A DNA stretch of 64,000 nucleotides from Pseudomonas sp. FEN (GCF_904067045.1 NZ_CAJFDC010000016.1:62001-126000), one strand, 5' to 3'; shown: positions 36,244 to 45,517, counted from the stretch's first letter. Made by a program: numbers and translations. The notes: generated from the letters alone by a model not told the origin.

Positions 36244-36885
36244 ATGCCCCATCTCGCCCGAACCCATCCACGCTTGAGCATCGCCGCCCTCCTCGGCCTG
36301 GCCGTCGGAGCGCTGGCTCCGGTCGCTCCGGTACTGACCAAGATCCTCGTCGGCTGGAATATCGGTGTCTGGTCCTACCTGGCCATGATGCTCTGGCTGA
36401 CCGTGCGCTCGCGCCCCGAAGACGTGCAACGCTTCGTCGAGCGCGAGGATGAAAATGCCGGGACGGTATTGTTGATCGTGTCGATTGCGGCGATTGCCAG
36501 CCTGGCGGCGATCACCGTCGAACTGGCGGGCAGCAAGGATCTGGAGATGCACACGCGCCTGCTGCATTACGGTTTTACCGGGCTGACGGTGATGGGCTCG
36601 TGGTTGCTGATCGGGGTGATTTTCAGCGTGCATTATGCGCGGCAGTTTTATCTGGGCGAACCTGAAGAGTCGCCCCTGCGCTTTGCCGATGGCGAGAAAC
36701 ATCCGGACTATTGGGACTTCCTGTATTTCTCCTTCACCATCAGCGTGGCGGTACAGACTTCCGATGTCGGCGTAGCGACAAAAGCATTGCGCAAGGTGGT
36801 GCTGGCGCAATCGTTGATAGGTTTTCTGTTCAATACGGCGATTCTGGGGTTTTCGATCAATATTGCGGCGGGGTTGTTTGGCTGA
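36244..36885 (+). CDS. DUF1345 inner-membrane protein
   Basis: 213 residues from ATG 36244; longer frames upstream lack a plausible start. It has about five to six membrane segments: [77 protein letters not shown] and a C-terminal pair ([20 protein letters not shown]). The family motif [17 protein letters not shown] (about residues 163-179) resembles the pore-lining region of K+ channels and identifies DUF1345. No function is established for the family. It lies alone on the plus strand between two minus-strand genes and is followed by a REPIN. Confidence 0.85.
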   Translation: MPHLARTHPRLSIAALLGLAVGALAPVAPVLTKILVGWNIGVWSYLAMMLWLTVRSRPEDVQRFVEREDENAGTVLLIVSIAAIASLAAITVELAGSKDLEMHTRLLHYGFTGLTVMGSWLLIGVIFSVHYARQFYLGEPEESPLRFADGEKHPDYWDFLYFSFTISVAVQTSDVGVATKALRKVVLAQSLIGFLFNTAILGFSINIAAGLFG

Positions 36886-36923
36886 GGGCGCGGCCGAGGA
36901 TATTTTTGCGGGGGAACACCGTC

Positions 36924-37000
36924 CTGTAGGAGCCTGGCTTGCCAGCGAAGGTGTCCTTAAGGGCGCCAAAAGCTTCGCGGGCAAGCCCTGCTCCTACAGG
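36924..37000. repeat. REPIN (TGTAGGAGC type)
   Basis: Two inverted REP arms: TGTAGGAGCCTGGCTTGCC on the left and GGGCAAGCCCTGCTCCTACA on the right, with a short variable middle. It sits between the convergent DUF1345 and hpd genes, where it can form a long hairpin. Confidence 0.85.
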
Positions 37001-37033
37001 GGTGCGTATCCCTTTAGAAAACGGGGGGGGTCG

Positions 37034-38110
37034 TTACTCGGTCGCGAGTACACCACGACGCACCTGGTCACGCTCGATCGACTCGAACAGCGCCTTGAAG
37101 TTGCCTTCGCCGAAACCATCGTCGCCTTTACGCTGGATGAATTCGAAGAACACCGGTCCCATCAGGGTTTCCGAGAAGATCTGCAGCAGCAGGCGCTTGT
37201 CGCCTTCCTGCGAGGAACCATCGAGCAGGATCCCGCGCGCTTGCAGTTCCTTGACCGGCTCGCCATGGTTCGGCAAGCGGCCTTCGAGCATCTCGTAGTA
37301 AGTCGCCGGCGGCGCGGTCATGAAGCGCATGCCGATCTTCTTCAAATGATCCCAGGTCTTGATCAGGTCATCGGTGAGGAACGCCACGTGCTGGATGCCC
37401 TCGCCGTTGAACTGCATCAGGAACTCTTCGATCTGTCCGGCGCCCTTGGACGATTCCTCGTTCAGCGGGATGCGGATCATGCCGTCCGGCGCGGTCATGG
37501 CCTTGGAGGTCAGGCCGGTGTATTCGCCCTTGATGTCGAAGTAGCGGATCTCGCGGAAGTTGAACAGCTTCTCGTAGAAGTTCGCCCAGTAGGCCATGCG
37601 CCCGCGATACACGTTATGGGTCAGGTGGTCGATGATCTTCAAGCCCGCCCCCTGAGGATTGCGCTCGACGCCGTCGAGGAAAATGAAGTCGATATCGTAG
37701 ATCGAGCTGCCTTCGCCGTAACGGTCGATCAGGTACAGCGGCGCGCCGCCGATGCCCTTGATCGCCGGCAGGTTCAACTCCATCGGCCCGGTGGCGATAT
37801 GGATCGGCTGCGCCCCCAGTTCCAGAGCACGGGCATAGGCCTGCTGGGCGTTTTTCACGCGAAAGGCCATGCCACACACCGACGGACCGTGCTCGGCGGC
37901 AAAGTACGAAGCCACGCTATGCGGTTCGTTGTTGAGGATCAGGTTGATCGCGCCCTGGCGATACAGGTGCACGTCCTTGGAACGGTGGGTCGCAACCTTG
38001 CTGAAGCCCATGATCTCGAAGATCGGTTCCAGGGTGTTCGGGGTCGGCGATGCGAATTCAATGAACTCGAAGCCCATCAGGCCCATCGGGTTTTCGAAGA
38101 TATCGGTCAT
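37034..38110 (-). CDS. hpd: 4-hydroxyphenylpyruvate dioxygenase
   Basis: 358 residues, exactly the length of the P. fluorescens enzyme. It converts 4-hydroxyphenylpyruvate to homogentisate with O2 and Fe(II), in tyrosine and phenylalanine degradation, in the cytosol. Two vicinal-oxygen-chelate domains are present. The iron ligands are visible as His162 (DHLTHNV), His241 (EGIQHVAFL) and Glu323 (FFEFIQRKG), counting Met as 1. The FXXK/QIFS C-terminal region is also kept ([13 protein letters not shown]). The gene stands alone; homogentisate genes are not in the window. Confidence 0.97.
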   Translation of the reverse strand: MTDIFENPMGLMGFEFIEFASPTPNTLEPIFEIMGFSKVATHRSKDVHLYRQGAINLILNNEPHSVASYFAAEHGPSVCGMAFRVKNAQQAYARALELGAQPIHIATGPMELNLPAIKGIGGAPLYLIDRYGEGSSIYDIDFIFLDGVERNPQGAGLKIIDHLTHNVYRGRMAYWANFYEKLFNFREIRYFDIKGEYTGLTSKAMTAPDGMIRIPLNEESSKGAGQIEEFLMQFNGEGIQHVAFLTDDLIKTWDHLKKIGMRFMTAPPATYYEMLEGRLPNHGEPVKELQARGILLDGSSQEGDKRLLLQIFSETLMGPVFFEFIQRKGDDGFGEGNFKALFESIERDQVRRGVLATE

Positions 38111-38308
38111 GGTGACGCCTCATCATTTTTATCAAGTAACGGTCAGTTAATTGCTATCAATGCGGACGTTGGCGGGTGGCGCGCAGGAGATTCCCCGCAC
38201 GCTGCGGGCAAGAAAGTCGCCGTAGATCAGTTGGAATCCAAGTATCTTCATTATCGACCCATTCTCTCAGGGCGAGGCTTCTGCTGCCAGAAGACGTTAT
38301 TCTTGTAT

Positions 38309-38338
38309 GCGTAACCAGATTCTACATGGCGTAACCAG
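38309..38338. promoter_or_regulatory. Direct repeat GCGTAACCAG x2, upstream of hpd
   Basis: GCGTAACCAG occurs at 38309-38318 and again at 38329-38338, start to start 20 bp, which is about two DNA turns. It lies about 200 bp upstream of hpd and just after the stop of the EamA transporter gene. Such spacing suits binding of an activator dimer on one DNA face. The regulator is unknown. Confidence 0.4.
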
Positions 38339-38356
38339 GTTTGTCCGTATCCCTTT

Positions 38357-39298
38357 TCATTTCCTCCCGGGCAGCTGGAACGCCGGGCGGTTGCACAGGT
38401 AGATACCGACCAGGATCAGTCCGCCGCCCAGACACATGATCAGGGTCAATTGCTCGCCCAGCAACAGCGCGCCACAGATTACCGCGGTCAGCGGGTTGAG
38501 GCCGATAAACACCCCCGAGCGGGTCGCGCCGATACGCTGGATACCATCGTAATACCAGATGTAGGCCAGCGCCGACCCCAGGCCACCCAGATAGACCAGG
38601 CTCAGCAGTTGCGCAGGACTCAAGGCGCCGATCACCGCAACACTCACCTCCCCGCGCATCCAGGTCGCCAGCCAGAGCATCGCCGTACCGAGCCAGATCG
38701 AATAGGTCACGGTGGTCAGCGGCCCCAGCACCCGGGTCAGGTTGCGCGAGAACAGCGAGTAGACCGCCCAGGACAGCACGCAGCCGAATATCAGCAGATC
38801 GCCGAGCCAGGTTTGAGTCGTGCCTTCGAAGACTGTCCGCTTGCCACTGATGATCACCAGCCCCGCGCCGCCCATGCAGACCAGGATGCCAAGGACTTTC
38901 GCGGTGCTCAGCCGCTCCTTGAAAAACAGCCACGCCGCCAACCCGAACACCGCCGGGTTCAGCACCACGATCAATGAAGCGCGCGAGGCATTGATGTAGT
39001 GCAGGCCGTAGAAGAAGCAGAGGTTGTAGAAGAAGATGCCGAAAAAGCCCAGCAGCAGCAATTGGGCGAACTGCTTCTTGCCGGGCAGTACCAGCGGGAT
39101 GCGCATCACCAGGATGAACACCAGCAGGATCACGCTGGCCAACAGGAAGCGCAAGCTGGCCAACAGCAGCGGCGCGATATCGCTGGACAGGAAACGCCCG
39201 GCGACAAAGGTCCCGCCCCAGATCATCGAAACCCCGGCGAGCTTGCAGTAGACCCGCAGGTCGCTGCCGGCGGCGAAAGTGGGGACCTGTGTATGCAT
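38357..39298 (-). CDS. EamA/DMT-family transporter
   Basis: 313 residues with ten predicted membrane helices in two EamA repeats (about residues 15-145 and 165-300). Examples are LLLASLRFLLASVILLVFIL, GLAAWLFFKERLSTAKVLG and, in the second repeat, AVICGALLLGEQLTLIMCLG. Members are drug/metabolite exporters, often for amino acids or their derivatives. The substrate cannot be read from sequence. It is transcribed divergently from the LysR gene at 39387, with only 88 bp between them, so that regulator probably controls it. Confidence 0.9.
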   Translation of the reverse strand: MHTQVPTFAAGSDLRVYCKLAGVSMIWGGTFVAGRFLSSDIAPLLLASLRFLLASVILLVFILVMRIPLVLPGKKQFAQLLLLGFFGIFFYNLCFFYGLHYINASRASLIVVLNPAVFGLAAWLFFKERLSTAKVLGILVCMGGAGLVIISGKRTVFEGTTQTWLGDLLIFGCVLSWAVYSLFSRNLTRVLGPLTTVTYSIWLGTAMLWLATWMRGEVSVAVIGALSPAQLLSLVYLGGLGSALAYIWYYDGIQRIGATRSGVFIGLNPLTAVICGALLLGEQLTLIMCLGGGLILVGIYLCNRPAFQLPGRK

Positions 39299-39360
39299 GA
39301 TTACTCCTGCGGATCGAGAAGGACGGTTGTCAAACGGCCCGCATTATTTTATTTATGTCG

Positions 39361-39378
39361 ACTCATCGTAAAATGAGT
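39361..39378. promoter_or_regulatory. Dyad in the EamA/LysR divergent promoter
   Basis: ACTCAT and ATGAGT form a perfect inverted repeat around a 6-bp centre, immediately before the LysR start codon. It contains a T-N11-A pattern, as used by LysR proteins, and is a likely operator for autoregulation and control of the transporter gene. Confidence 0.5.
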
Positions 39379-39386
39379 AAAAGCTC

Positions 39387-40259
39387 ATGACCCTGACTCA
39401 ACTGGAAGTATTTTCCCAGATCGCCGAACTGCGCGGTTTCACCAGCGCCGCCCTGCGCCTGGGGATCAGCCAGTCGGCGGTTTCCCATGCCCTCAAGGGG
39501 CTGGAACAGGAGTTGGGGGTCGAGCTGCTGCGCCGGCACCAGGGCCAGGTGGAACTGACCGATATCGGCGCGCAATTGCTGCAGCGGGCGCGGGCCATGC
39601 TTGGCCTGGCGGACACCCTGCGCCAGGAAGCCGCCGACGCCCGCGGGATGAAACGCGGAACCCTGCGTATCGGCTCGTTTGGCCCGACCTCCTCGACCAA
39701 GCTGCTGCCGGCGCTGCTGGCCAGTTATCGCCTGACCCATCCGGGAATCCAGGTACAGATCGATGAAGGCCCCGACCGCCAGGTCCTGCAATGGCTGGAA
39801 GAGCGGCGTGTCGACGTCGGTTTCGTGGTCCTGCCACAGGAGCGCTTCGACACCTTTGCCCTGGTGGAGGACCAGATGGTCGCCCTGCTCCCCGTCGGCC
39901 ACCCGTTATGCGCGCAGTCGGCCGTCGAGCTCAAGGCGTTGTGCCAGGATCCGTTCATCCTCACCGGGGCCGGCTCCGGGGAGCTGGTATCCCAGCTGTT
40001 CGCGGCCGAGCGGCTGGTCCCGGACATCCGCTACCGCACCGCGCAACTGCTCAGCACCCTGGCCACCGTTGCCCGTGGCGAAGGCGTGAGCGTGGTGGCC
40101 GAACAATCCCTGCCGGAACACCCTGCCCCCGGCTATGTCAGCCGACCGTTGTCGCCAAGGGTCAGGCGCCAGATCGGTATCGCCGTGCTTGATCGGCGCC
40201 AAGTCTCCCCGGCGACCCAGGCCTTTATCGACCTGGCCAGTCGATTCGAATATAGATAG
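39387..40259 (+). CDS. LysR-type transcriptional regulator
   Basis: 290 residues. The N-terminal helix-turn-helix is MTLTQLEVFSQIAELRGF, then AALRLGISQSAVSHALKGLE (about residues 20-42). The effector-binding domain follows from about 90 (GTLRIGSFGPTSSTKLLPAL). It is divergent from the EamA transporter gene with a dyad in the 88-bp gap, the typical layout for a LysR protein regulating its neighbour. The ribosome binding site is weak. The EAL gene starts 52 bp downstream on the same strand. Confidence 0.9.
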   Translation: MTLTQLEVFSQIAELRGFTSAALRLGISQSAVSHALKGLEQELGVELLRRHQGQVELTDIGAQLLQRARAMLGLADTLRQEAADARGMKRGTLRIGSFGPTSSTKLLPALLASYRLTHPGIQVQIDEGPDRQVLQWLEERRVDVGFVVLPQERFDTFALVEDQMVALLPVGHPLCAQSAVELKALCQDPFILTGAGSGELVSQLFAAERLVPDIRYRTAQLLSTLATVARGEGVSVVAEQSLPEHPAPGYVSRPLSPRVRRQIGIAVLDRRQVSPATQAFIDLASRFEYR

Positions 40260-40311
40260 GCTGTGTCAGCATTGCGCTTCCAGGCGCACTTGCCACTACA
40301 GGTTGCTTTCA

Positions 40312-41883
40312 ATGCCATTGACCGCCAAAGGATCTCGCTCCTGGATCGCCCGTTACGCCTTGAGCCTGCTGATCGGCCTGCTGCCGATCCTCTCGGGGAT
40401 CGCCATCCTGTATTGGCAAGCCGGCCACACCTTGAGCCAGAATGCCGGAAAAACCGCCGGCGAAGCCCTGAAACAATTCGACCTGATGCTCGACAGTGCC
40501 GCCGAGTCGGCCAATGTCATCCTGCCCCTGGCCGGCCAGCCCTGCGACGAAGTCAAGTTGACCTTGCGCGAGCAGGTCACCCGACAGCCCTTCGTCCGGG
40601 CCGCGAACCTGGCCTGGAACAACAACCTGTATTGCACTTCGTTGTTCGGGCCTTATCAGGAAAAAATCGACCCGGCCGACTATGTCGACGGCACGCTCTG
40701 GCTGATGGACGGTAATGCAATCACCCCCAAGTCCGCGCTGCTGGTCTACCGCCTGCAGGATGGCAAGGGCGCCGCGATGGTAAGCATCGACGGCTATCAC
40801 CTGGCCAATGCACTACGCCTGATCGGACATGAAGCCGGCCTGTACCTGCAAGTCGGCGAGGTCTGGCTCTCCAGCCAGGGCCAGGTGCGCGAGGGTGCGG
40901 CCCCCGGGTTTGCCGTCGGACAGGCCAGCTTGTCGTCCAGCCACTTCCCGTTCAGCGTCAGCGCCGGCTTCCCCGCGGGCGAGGTCTGGCGTTATGTGGT
41001 CAAGGAGTACCCGGCCCTGATGGCCCTGCTGCTGGTGTTCGGAATTCTGGCCGGGACCACGGCGCGGCGCTTGCACAAACGCTCCAGTGCGCCGACCCAG
41101 GAACTGCAGCGGGCCCTGGAAGCCGGGGAATTCATTCCGTATTTCCAGCCGGTGGTCCGCAGCGAGACCCGGCAATGGGCCGGGGCGGAAGTATTGATGC
41201 GCTGGCAGCATCCCAGCGAGGGACTGGTGCGCCCGGACCTGTTCATTCCCCTGGCCGAACACTCGGGCCTGATCGTGCCGATGACCCGTTCATTGTTGCA
41301 ACAGACCGCTGCCCTGCTCGCCCCGCACGCGGCGACCTTCGACCCCGGCTTTCACGTGGGTGTGAACATTAGCGCACGACATTGCCAGGACCTCGAACTG
41401 CTGGACGACTGCCGCGACTTTCTCGCCGTCTTTGCCCCAGGCCAGGTGCGCCTGGTACTGGAATTGACCGAACGGGAACTGATCGAGCCCAGCGCCGTTG
41501 CCCAGCAACTGTTCAGCCAGTTGCGCGATATGGGCGTGATGATTGCCATTGACGATTTCGGCACCGGGCATTCGAGCCTCAGTTATTTGCGCCAGTTCAA
41601 TGTCGACTACCTGAAAATCGACCAGAGCTTCGTCGCCATGATCGGCGCCGATGCGTTGTCAGTGCATATTCTGGAGAGCATTATCGAGTTGAGCGCCAAG
41701 CTTGAACTGGGCATCGTCGCCGAAGGTGTCGAAACCCTTGCGCAACGCGACTACCTGACCGCCCACGGCGTTGGATTCCTCCAGGGTTACTTGTTTGGCA
41801 AACCGCTGCCAGCGGCAGACTTTTTCAACAATTTCAAACGACAGCTGAGCCTAGAAGAGATTAGTATCGCAGTGTCGGAATAA
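40312..41883 (+). CDS. CSS-type periplasmic sensor with EAL c-di-GMP phosphodiesterase domain
   Basis: 523 residues from ATG 40312. A membrane helix (about 12-32) and a second one (about 230-248, YPALMALLLVFGILAGT) enclose a periplasmic domain of the CSS type. Its motif here is CTS (NNLYCTSLFG), with a second Cys in GQPCDEV. The EAL domain (about 265-505) keeps the catalytic pattern: EVLMRW in place of EALxRW, NISARHCQD, ELTERE, IDDFGTGHSSLSYL, KIDQSF, EGVET and GYLFGKPL. Activity is therefore expected, degrading c-di-GMP. CSS proteins sense periplasmic redox state through cysteines. This may oppose PelD activation, an inference. Confidence 0.9.
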   Translation: MPLTAKGSRSWIARYALSLLIGLLPILSGIAILYWQAGHTLSQNAGKTAGEALKQFDLMLDSAAESANVILPLAGQPCDEVKLTLREQVTRQPFVRAANLAWNNNLYCTSLFGPYQEKIDPADYVDGTLWLMDGNAITPKSALLVYRLQDGKGAAMVSIDGYHLANALRLIGHEAGLYLQVGEVWLSSQGQVREGAAPGFAVGQASLSSSHFPFSVSAGFPAGEVWRYVVKEYPALMALLLVFGILAGTTARRLHKRSSAPTQELQRALEAGEFIPYFQPVVRSETRQWAGAEVLMRWQHPSEGLVRPDLFIPLAEHSGLIVPMTRSLLQQTAALLAPHAATFDPGFHVGVNISARHCQDLELLDDCRDFLAVFAPGQVRLVLELTERELIEPSAVAQQLFSQLRDMGVMIAIDDFGTGHSSLSYLRQFNVDYLKIDQSFVAMIGADALSVHILESIIELSAKLELGIVAEGVETLAQRDYLTAHGVGFLQGYLFGKPLPAADFFNNFKRQLSLEEISIAVSE

Positions 41884-42124
41884 GTCACGGGCACTTGTCT
41901 ATCCGGTTTTTTGCAACATCTAAACAGCTTATTTACTCTTGGCTTGATAACTACTACACTTTTTCCTGCCAGCTTCAATTTGACAGGAAGCCCCAAGGCT
42001 TATAAGTAACTTCCCGCACTGCCACGCCAAGGTGCATACGCGTAACGAAAGCCGTTGCAAGCATTGGTTTGTCGTTTTGTTTTAGGTAGATGGCAGCCGA
42101 ATACAACTCGTGGAGATAAATATC

Positions 42125-42481
42125 TTGTCCAAACTCGCTCAATTTCGTGCCGCAAAACTGGCCCTGGAAGCCCAACTCGCCCAGCTTGAAACCCTGAAGA
42201 ACGATGCCGGGCTGAAAAAGGAACTCGAGTTCGAGGAGAAGCTCAAGGGCCTGATGAAAACCTACGACAAAAGCTTGCGCGACATCATCGCGATCCTCGA
42301 CCCGAACCCGGGTCGGCAGGTCGCGGTGGCGCCGAAGCAGCGCCGTGCCCGGGTGGTCAAGGTCTACCAGAACCCTCACACCGGTGAACTGATCGAAACC
42401 AAGGGTGGCAATCACCGCGGTCTCAAAGCCTGGAAAGAACAATACGGTGCGGCAACCGTGGATTCCTGGCTGCGCGGCTGA
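42125..42481 (+). CDS. MvaU/MvaT-family H-NS-like silencer
   Basis: 118 residues from a TTG start. This gives MSKLAQFRAAKLALEAQLAQ, which agrees with the N-terminus I recall for MvaU, and GGAG lies nine bases before the TTG. A GTG at 42110 overlaps that GGAG and is less likely. The N-terminal half is a coiled-coil oligomerisation region (LKNDAGLKKELEFEEKLKGLM) and the C-terminal half is the DNA-binding domain (NPHTGELIETKGGNHRGLKAWKEQYG, split by a loop). MvaT-type proteins silence AT-rich and acquired DNA and affect biofilm genes. It is followed by a clear terminator. Confidence 0.9.
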   Translation: MSKLAQFRAAKLALEAQLAQLETLKNDAGLKKELEFEEKLKGLMKTYDKSLRDIIAILDPNPGRQVAVAPKQRRARVVKVYQNPHTGELIETKGGNHRGLKAWKEQYGAATVDSWLRG

Positions 42482-42498
42482 TTTTTTGCCATTGCGCA

Positions 42499-42527
42499 AT
42501 AGCCCTGCCCAGGCAGGGCTATTTCGT
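42499..42527 (+). terminator. Terminator after the MvaU-like gene
   Basis: An 11-bp stem ATAGCCCTGCC with its complement, a minimal loop, then TTTCGTC. It stands 18 bp after the stop codon on the plus strand. Confidence 0.8.
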
Positions 42528-42581
42528 CATCTGTGTACCTGCGACATCGCCCCGAGCAAGATAGCTATACGCCACTACCCT

Positions 42582-42682
42582 TGTAGGAGCGAGCGCGCTC
42601 GCGATGATTGCAAGGACGCTGCGTTTTTTCAGGCACTCCGCGTTATCGTTGACATTCATCGCGAGCAAGCTCGCTCCTACAG
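42582..42682. repeat. REPIN (TGTAGGAGCGAGC type)
   Basis: Arms TGTAGGAGCGAGCGCGCTCG on the left and CGAGCAAGCTCGCTCCTACA on the right enclose about 60 bp. It is intergenic; no gene overlaps it. Confidence 0.85.
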
Positions 42683-42797
42683 TTAGCCCACTATTCATAA
42701 CCACGACAAGCATTTCAGCCTGGGGTTCCGACTTTCTACCAGACGTCGTAAAAACAGAATCCGGAAACGACACAATCTCCGTTATTAACTGACCTCG

Positions 42798-42818
42798 AGG
42801 CGTTTCGCCTTTTCTTAT
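42798..42818 (+). terminator. Small hairpin terminator without an obvious gene
   Basis: AGGCG-TTT-CGCCT followed by TTTTCTTATT. It looks like an intrinsic terminator on the plus strand, but the 115 bp before it (after the REPIN) hold no gene I can support. It may end a short untranslated RNA. Confidence 0.55.
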
Positions 42819-42822
42819 TGCA

Positions 42823-42990
42823 TGTAAAGAATTTCTCACACAGCCGCGAGTAGATGTCCTGCATCTATTACGTTTGTCGGATGAAAAACAGCCTGTACAT
42901 CCCCTTCACACATTTTTCACATCCACTCTTACAGGATGAAGGCTGCTAAAGGATTAGCGCCCCAATGCCCGCTTCGGCGGGCTTCTTTAT
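42823..42990 (+). ncRNA. Candidate small-RNA or small-peptide gene upstream of gloA
   Basis: TGTAAA-N6-CTCACA at 42823-42840 resembles the GacA upstream site TGTAAG-N6-CTTACA with two mismatches. Downstream there are three GGA triplets (tcGGAtg, agGGAtg-like caGGAtg, aaGGAtt), a short hairpin near 42851-42867, and a strong terminator GCCCGC-TTCG-GCGGGC-TTCTTT (42967-42988). This could be an Rsm-like sRNA, but GGA motifs are few and no good -10 box is seen. Alternatively, a 22-codon frame at 42881-42949 (ATG AAA AAC, MKNSLYIP at the start) could encode a small peptide. Neither is certain. Confidence 0.35.
42967..42988 (+). terminator. Strong intrinsic terminator
   Basis: GCCCGC-TTCG-GCGGGC with a UUCG tetraloop, followed by TTCTTTAT. 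It closes the candidate small-RNA or peptide unit and isolates gloA, whose start is 222 bp further on. Confidence 0.85.
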
Positions 42991-43210
42991 GCCTGTTTGG
43001 CGACGTTTATACACTTCGCTATAACTTCCCGCCAAAATCGAAGTAACCCGCTATTACCCGCTGCCGTTGTGCTCGGGGCTAAAATCCATCCGTCCGAATT
43101 TGGCGCCCGCGTCCCGCTTCAGTATGATCCTGGCCCCATAGGATCGGAATCGACGAGCGTGCCTGCGCGTCCCTGATCGCCCGCTTTTCTACCTGCTTTG
43201 CGGAGAGCCC

Positions 43211-43741
43211 ATGAGCCTGCAAGAACTGAACACCTTTCCCGGCGTTACCGCCCACCCCGACACCGCCACCCAGGGCTTCGTGTTCAACCACACCATGCTG
43301 CGGGTCAAGGACGCCACCCGTTCCCTGGACTTCTATACCCGCGTGCTGGGCTTCTCCCTGGTGGAAAAGCGTGACTTCCCTGAAGCTGAATTCAGCCTGT
43401 ACTTTCTCGCACTGGTGGACAAGGCCCGGATCCCGGCCGATGCCGCCGAACGGACCCAGTGGATGAAGTCGATTCCCGGCATCCTCGAACTGACCCACAA
43501 CCACGGTACTGAAAACGACCCGGACTTTGCCTACCACAATGGCAACACCGATCCGCGCGGCTTCGGCCACATCTGCATCTCGGTGCCGGACATTCGTGCC
43601 GCCTGCGAGCGCTTCGAAGCCCTGGGCGTCGAGTTCCAGAAACGCCTGAGCGACGGACGCATGAAAAGCCTGGCCTTCGTCAAGGACCCGGACGCCTACT
43701 GGGTTGAAATCATCCAGCCGGCGCCGCTGCAAGAGGCCTGA
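43211..43741 (+). CDS. gloA: Lactoylglutathione lyase (glyoxalase I)
   Basis: 176 residues. It converts the hemithioacetal of methylglyoxal and glutathione to S-lactoylglutathione in the cytosol. The two-repeat glyoxalase fold keeps the metal ligands: His in FNHTMLRVKD, Glu in LELTHNHG, His in GFGHICISV and Glu in YWVEIIQP. The longer form with an N-terminal extension and inserted loop (DKARIPADAAERTQWMKS) is of the Zn-type seen in one class of Pseudomonas GloA. It is monocistronic, with GGAGAG before the start and a terminator after. Confidence 0.95.
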   Translation: MSLQELNTFPGVTAHPDTATQGFVFNHTMLRVKDATRSLDFYTRVLGFSLVEKRDFPEAEFSLYFLALVDKARIPADAAERTQWMKSIPGILELTHNHGTENDPDFAYHNGNTDPRGFGHICISVPDIRAACERFEALGVEFQKRLSDGRMKSLAFVKDPDAYWVEIIQPAPLQEA

Positions 43742-43756
43742 TAATATTTTGTTACA

Positions 43757-43794
43757 AAAAAGCCCCATGAATCGACGATTCACGGGGCTTTTTT
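43757..43794. terminator. Bidirectional terminator after gloA
   Basis: AAAAAAGCCCC-A-TGAATCG with a near-perfect complement, flanked by a run of A on one side and T on the other. It can serve gloA on the plus strand and any transcript from ahpF on the minus strand. Confidence 0.9.
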
Positions 43795-43825
43795 CCATAC
43801 GCACTTCAGGCACTACCTAGCGAAC

Positions 43826-43907
43826 CTGTGGGAGCGGAGCTTGTCGGGATGCCGCGAAGCTTTTAGCGGCCTTAAGGGCCTCTTCGCGGGCAAGCTCCGC
43901 TCCCACA
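43826..43907. repeat. REPIN (TGTGGGAGCGGAGC type)
   Basis: Inverted arms TGTGGGAGCGGAGCTTG and CAAGCTCCGCTCCCACA, with GAAGC and GCTTC inner parts. It lies right after ahpF. Confidence 0.85.
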
Positions 43908-43920
43908 ATGCCTGCGTATT

Positions 43921-45486
43921 TCAAGCCGGCGCGGAGGTTCGGATCAGGTGGTCGAATGCACTCAGCGAAGCCTTGGCGCCCTCACCCACCGCAATCACGA
44001 TCTGCTTGTACGGCACGGTAGTGACGTCACCGGCGGCGAAAATGCCAGGCAGCGAAGTCTCACCACGGGCATCGACGATGATCTCGCCGCGCGGCGACAG
44101 TTCGACGCTGCCCTTGAGCCAGTCGGTGTTCGGCAACAGACCGATCTGGACAAAGATGCCTTCCAGGTCGACCGTGTGGAACTCACCTGAGTCGCGGTCC
44201 TTGTAGACCAGGCCGGTGACCTTTTGCCCATCCCCCTTGACTTCACTGGTCAACGCGGTGGTGATGACCTTGACGTTCGGCAGGCTGTAGAGCTTGCGTT
44301 GCAACACGGCGTCGGCGCGCAGCTTGCTGTCGAACTCCAGCAAGGTCACGTGGCTGACGATACCAGCCAGGTCGATGGCCGCCTCGACACCGGAGTTGCC
44401 GCCACCGATCACCGCGACCCGCTTGCCCTTGAACAGCGGGCCGTCACAGTGCGGGCAGAAGCACACGCCCTTGGCCTTGTATTCCTGCTCGCCCGGGACG
44501 CCCATCTCACGCCAGCGGGCACCAGTGGCCAGAATCACGGTCTTGGCCTTGAGGCTGGCACCGCTTTCGAAACGCACTTCGTGCAGCTCGCCGGCATTCT
44601 TCGCCGGCACCAGGGCACTGGCGCGTTGCAGGTTCATGATATCGACATCGTACTGGCGAACATGCTCTTCCAGGGCGCTGGCCAGTTTCGGCCCCTCGGT
44701 TTCCTGGACCGAGATGAAGTTCTCGATCGCCATGGTGTCCAGCACCTGGCCGCCAAAACGCTCGGCCGCGACACCGGTGCGAATGCCTTTGCGCGCGGCA
44801 TAGATCGCCGCCGCGGCACCAGCGGGGCCACCGCCGACCACCAGGACATCGAAGGCGTCCTTGGCGCTGATTTTTTCCGCTTGCTTCTCAATGGCCCCGG
44901 TGTCGAGCTTACCGAGGATTTCCTCCAGGCCCATGCGGCCCTGGCCGAAGTTCACGCCGTTGAGGTAGACGCTCGGCACGGCCATGATCTTGCGCTCGTC
45001 GACCTCGCCCTGGAACAACGCGCCGTCGATGGCGACGTGATGGATGTTCGGGTTCAGTACCGCCATCAGGTTCAGCGCCTGGACCACGTCCGGGCAGTTC
45101 TGGCAGGACAGCGAGAAATAAGTCTCGAAGTTGAACTCGCCCTTGAGCGAGCGGATCTGCTCGATCACTTCGACGCTGGCCTTCGAAGGGTGGCCGCCGA
45201 CTTGCAGCAAGGCCAGCACCAGCGAAGTGAATTCGTGGCCCATGGGGATACCGGCGAAACGCAGGCTGATATCGGCGCCCGGGCGGTTCAACGAGAACGA
45301 CGGCTTGCGCGCATCGGTACCGTTGTCCAACAAGGTGATGTCCGCGCAAAGACTGGCGACGTCTTTGAGCAGCGCGAGCATTTCCTGAGATTTCGCGCCG
45401 TCATCAAGGGAGGCGACGATCTCGATCGGCTGTGTAACCCGTTCCAGGTACGACTTCAACTGGGCTTTAAGATTGGCGTCCAACAT
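43921..45486 (-). CDS. ahpF: Alkyl hydroperoxide reductase flavoprotein subunit
   Basis: 521 residues, standard AhpF length. It transfers electrons from NADH via FAD and two disulfides to AhpC. An N-terminal pair of thioredoxin-like folds carries CQNC (about residues 129-132). The FAD/NAD domains have [17 protein letters not shown] (about 219) and [15 protein letters not shown] (about 357), and the second active disulfide is CPHC (about 345-348). It lies downstream of ahpC on the same strand, separated by 125 bp that contain a strong hairpin. AGGG precedes the ATG. Confidence 0.97.
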   Translation of the reverse strand: MLDANLKAQLKSYLERVTQPIEIVASLDDGAKSQEMLALLKDVASLCADITLLDNGTDARKPSFSLNRPGADISLRFAGIPMGHEFTSLVLALLQVGGHPSKASVEVIEQIRSLKGEFNFETYFSLSCQNCPDVVQALNLMAVLNPNIHHVAIDGALFQGEVDERKIMAVPSVYLNGVNFGQGRMGLEEILGKLDTGAIEKQAEKISAKDAFDVLVVGGGPAGAAAAIYAARKGIRTGVAAERFGGQVLDTMAIENFISVQETEGPKLASALEEHVRQYDVDIMNLQRASALVPAKNAGELHEVRFESGASLKAKTVILATGARWREMGVPGEQEYKAKGVCFCPHCDGPLFKGKRVAVIGGGNSGVEAAIDLAGIVSHVTLLEFDSKLRADAVLQRKLYSLPNVKVITTALTSEVKGDGQKVTGLVYKDRDSGEFHTVDLEGIFVQIGLLPNTDWLKGSVELSPRGEIIVDARGETSLPGIFAAGDVTTVPYKQIVIAVGEGAKASLSAFDHLIRTSAPA

Positions 45487-45517
45487 GCGGGCGATTTCCC
45501 TTTTTCAATGCTTTAGA

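Noticed and set aside
42604-42792. 62-codon frame after the REPIN
   Set aside because: It begins inside the REPIN, has no ribosome binding site, and its product shows no family pattern.
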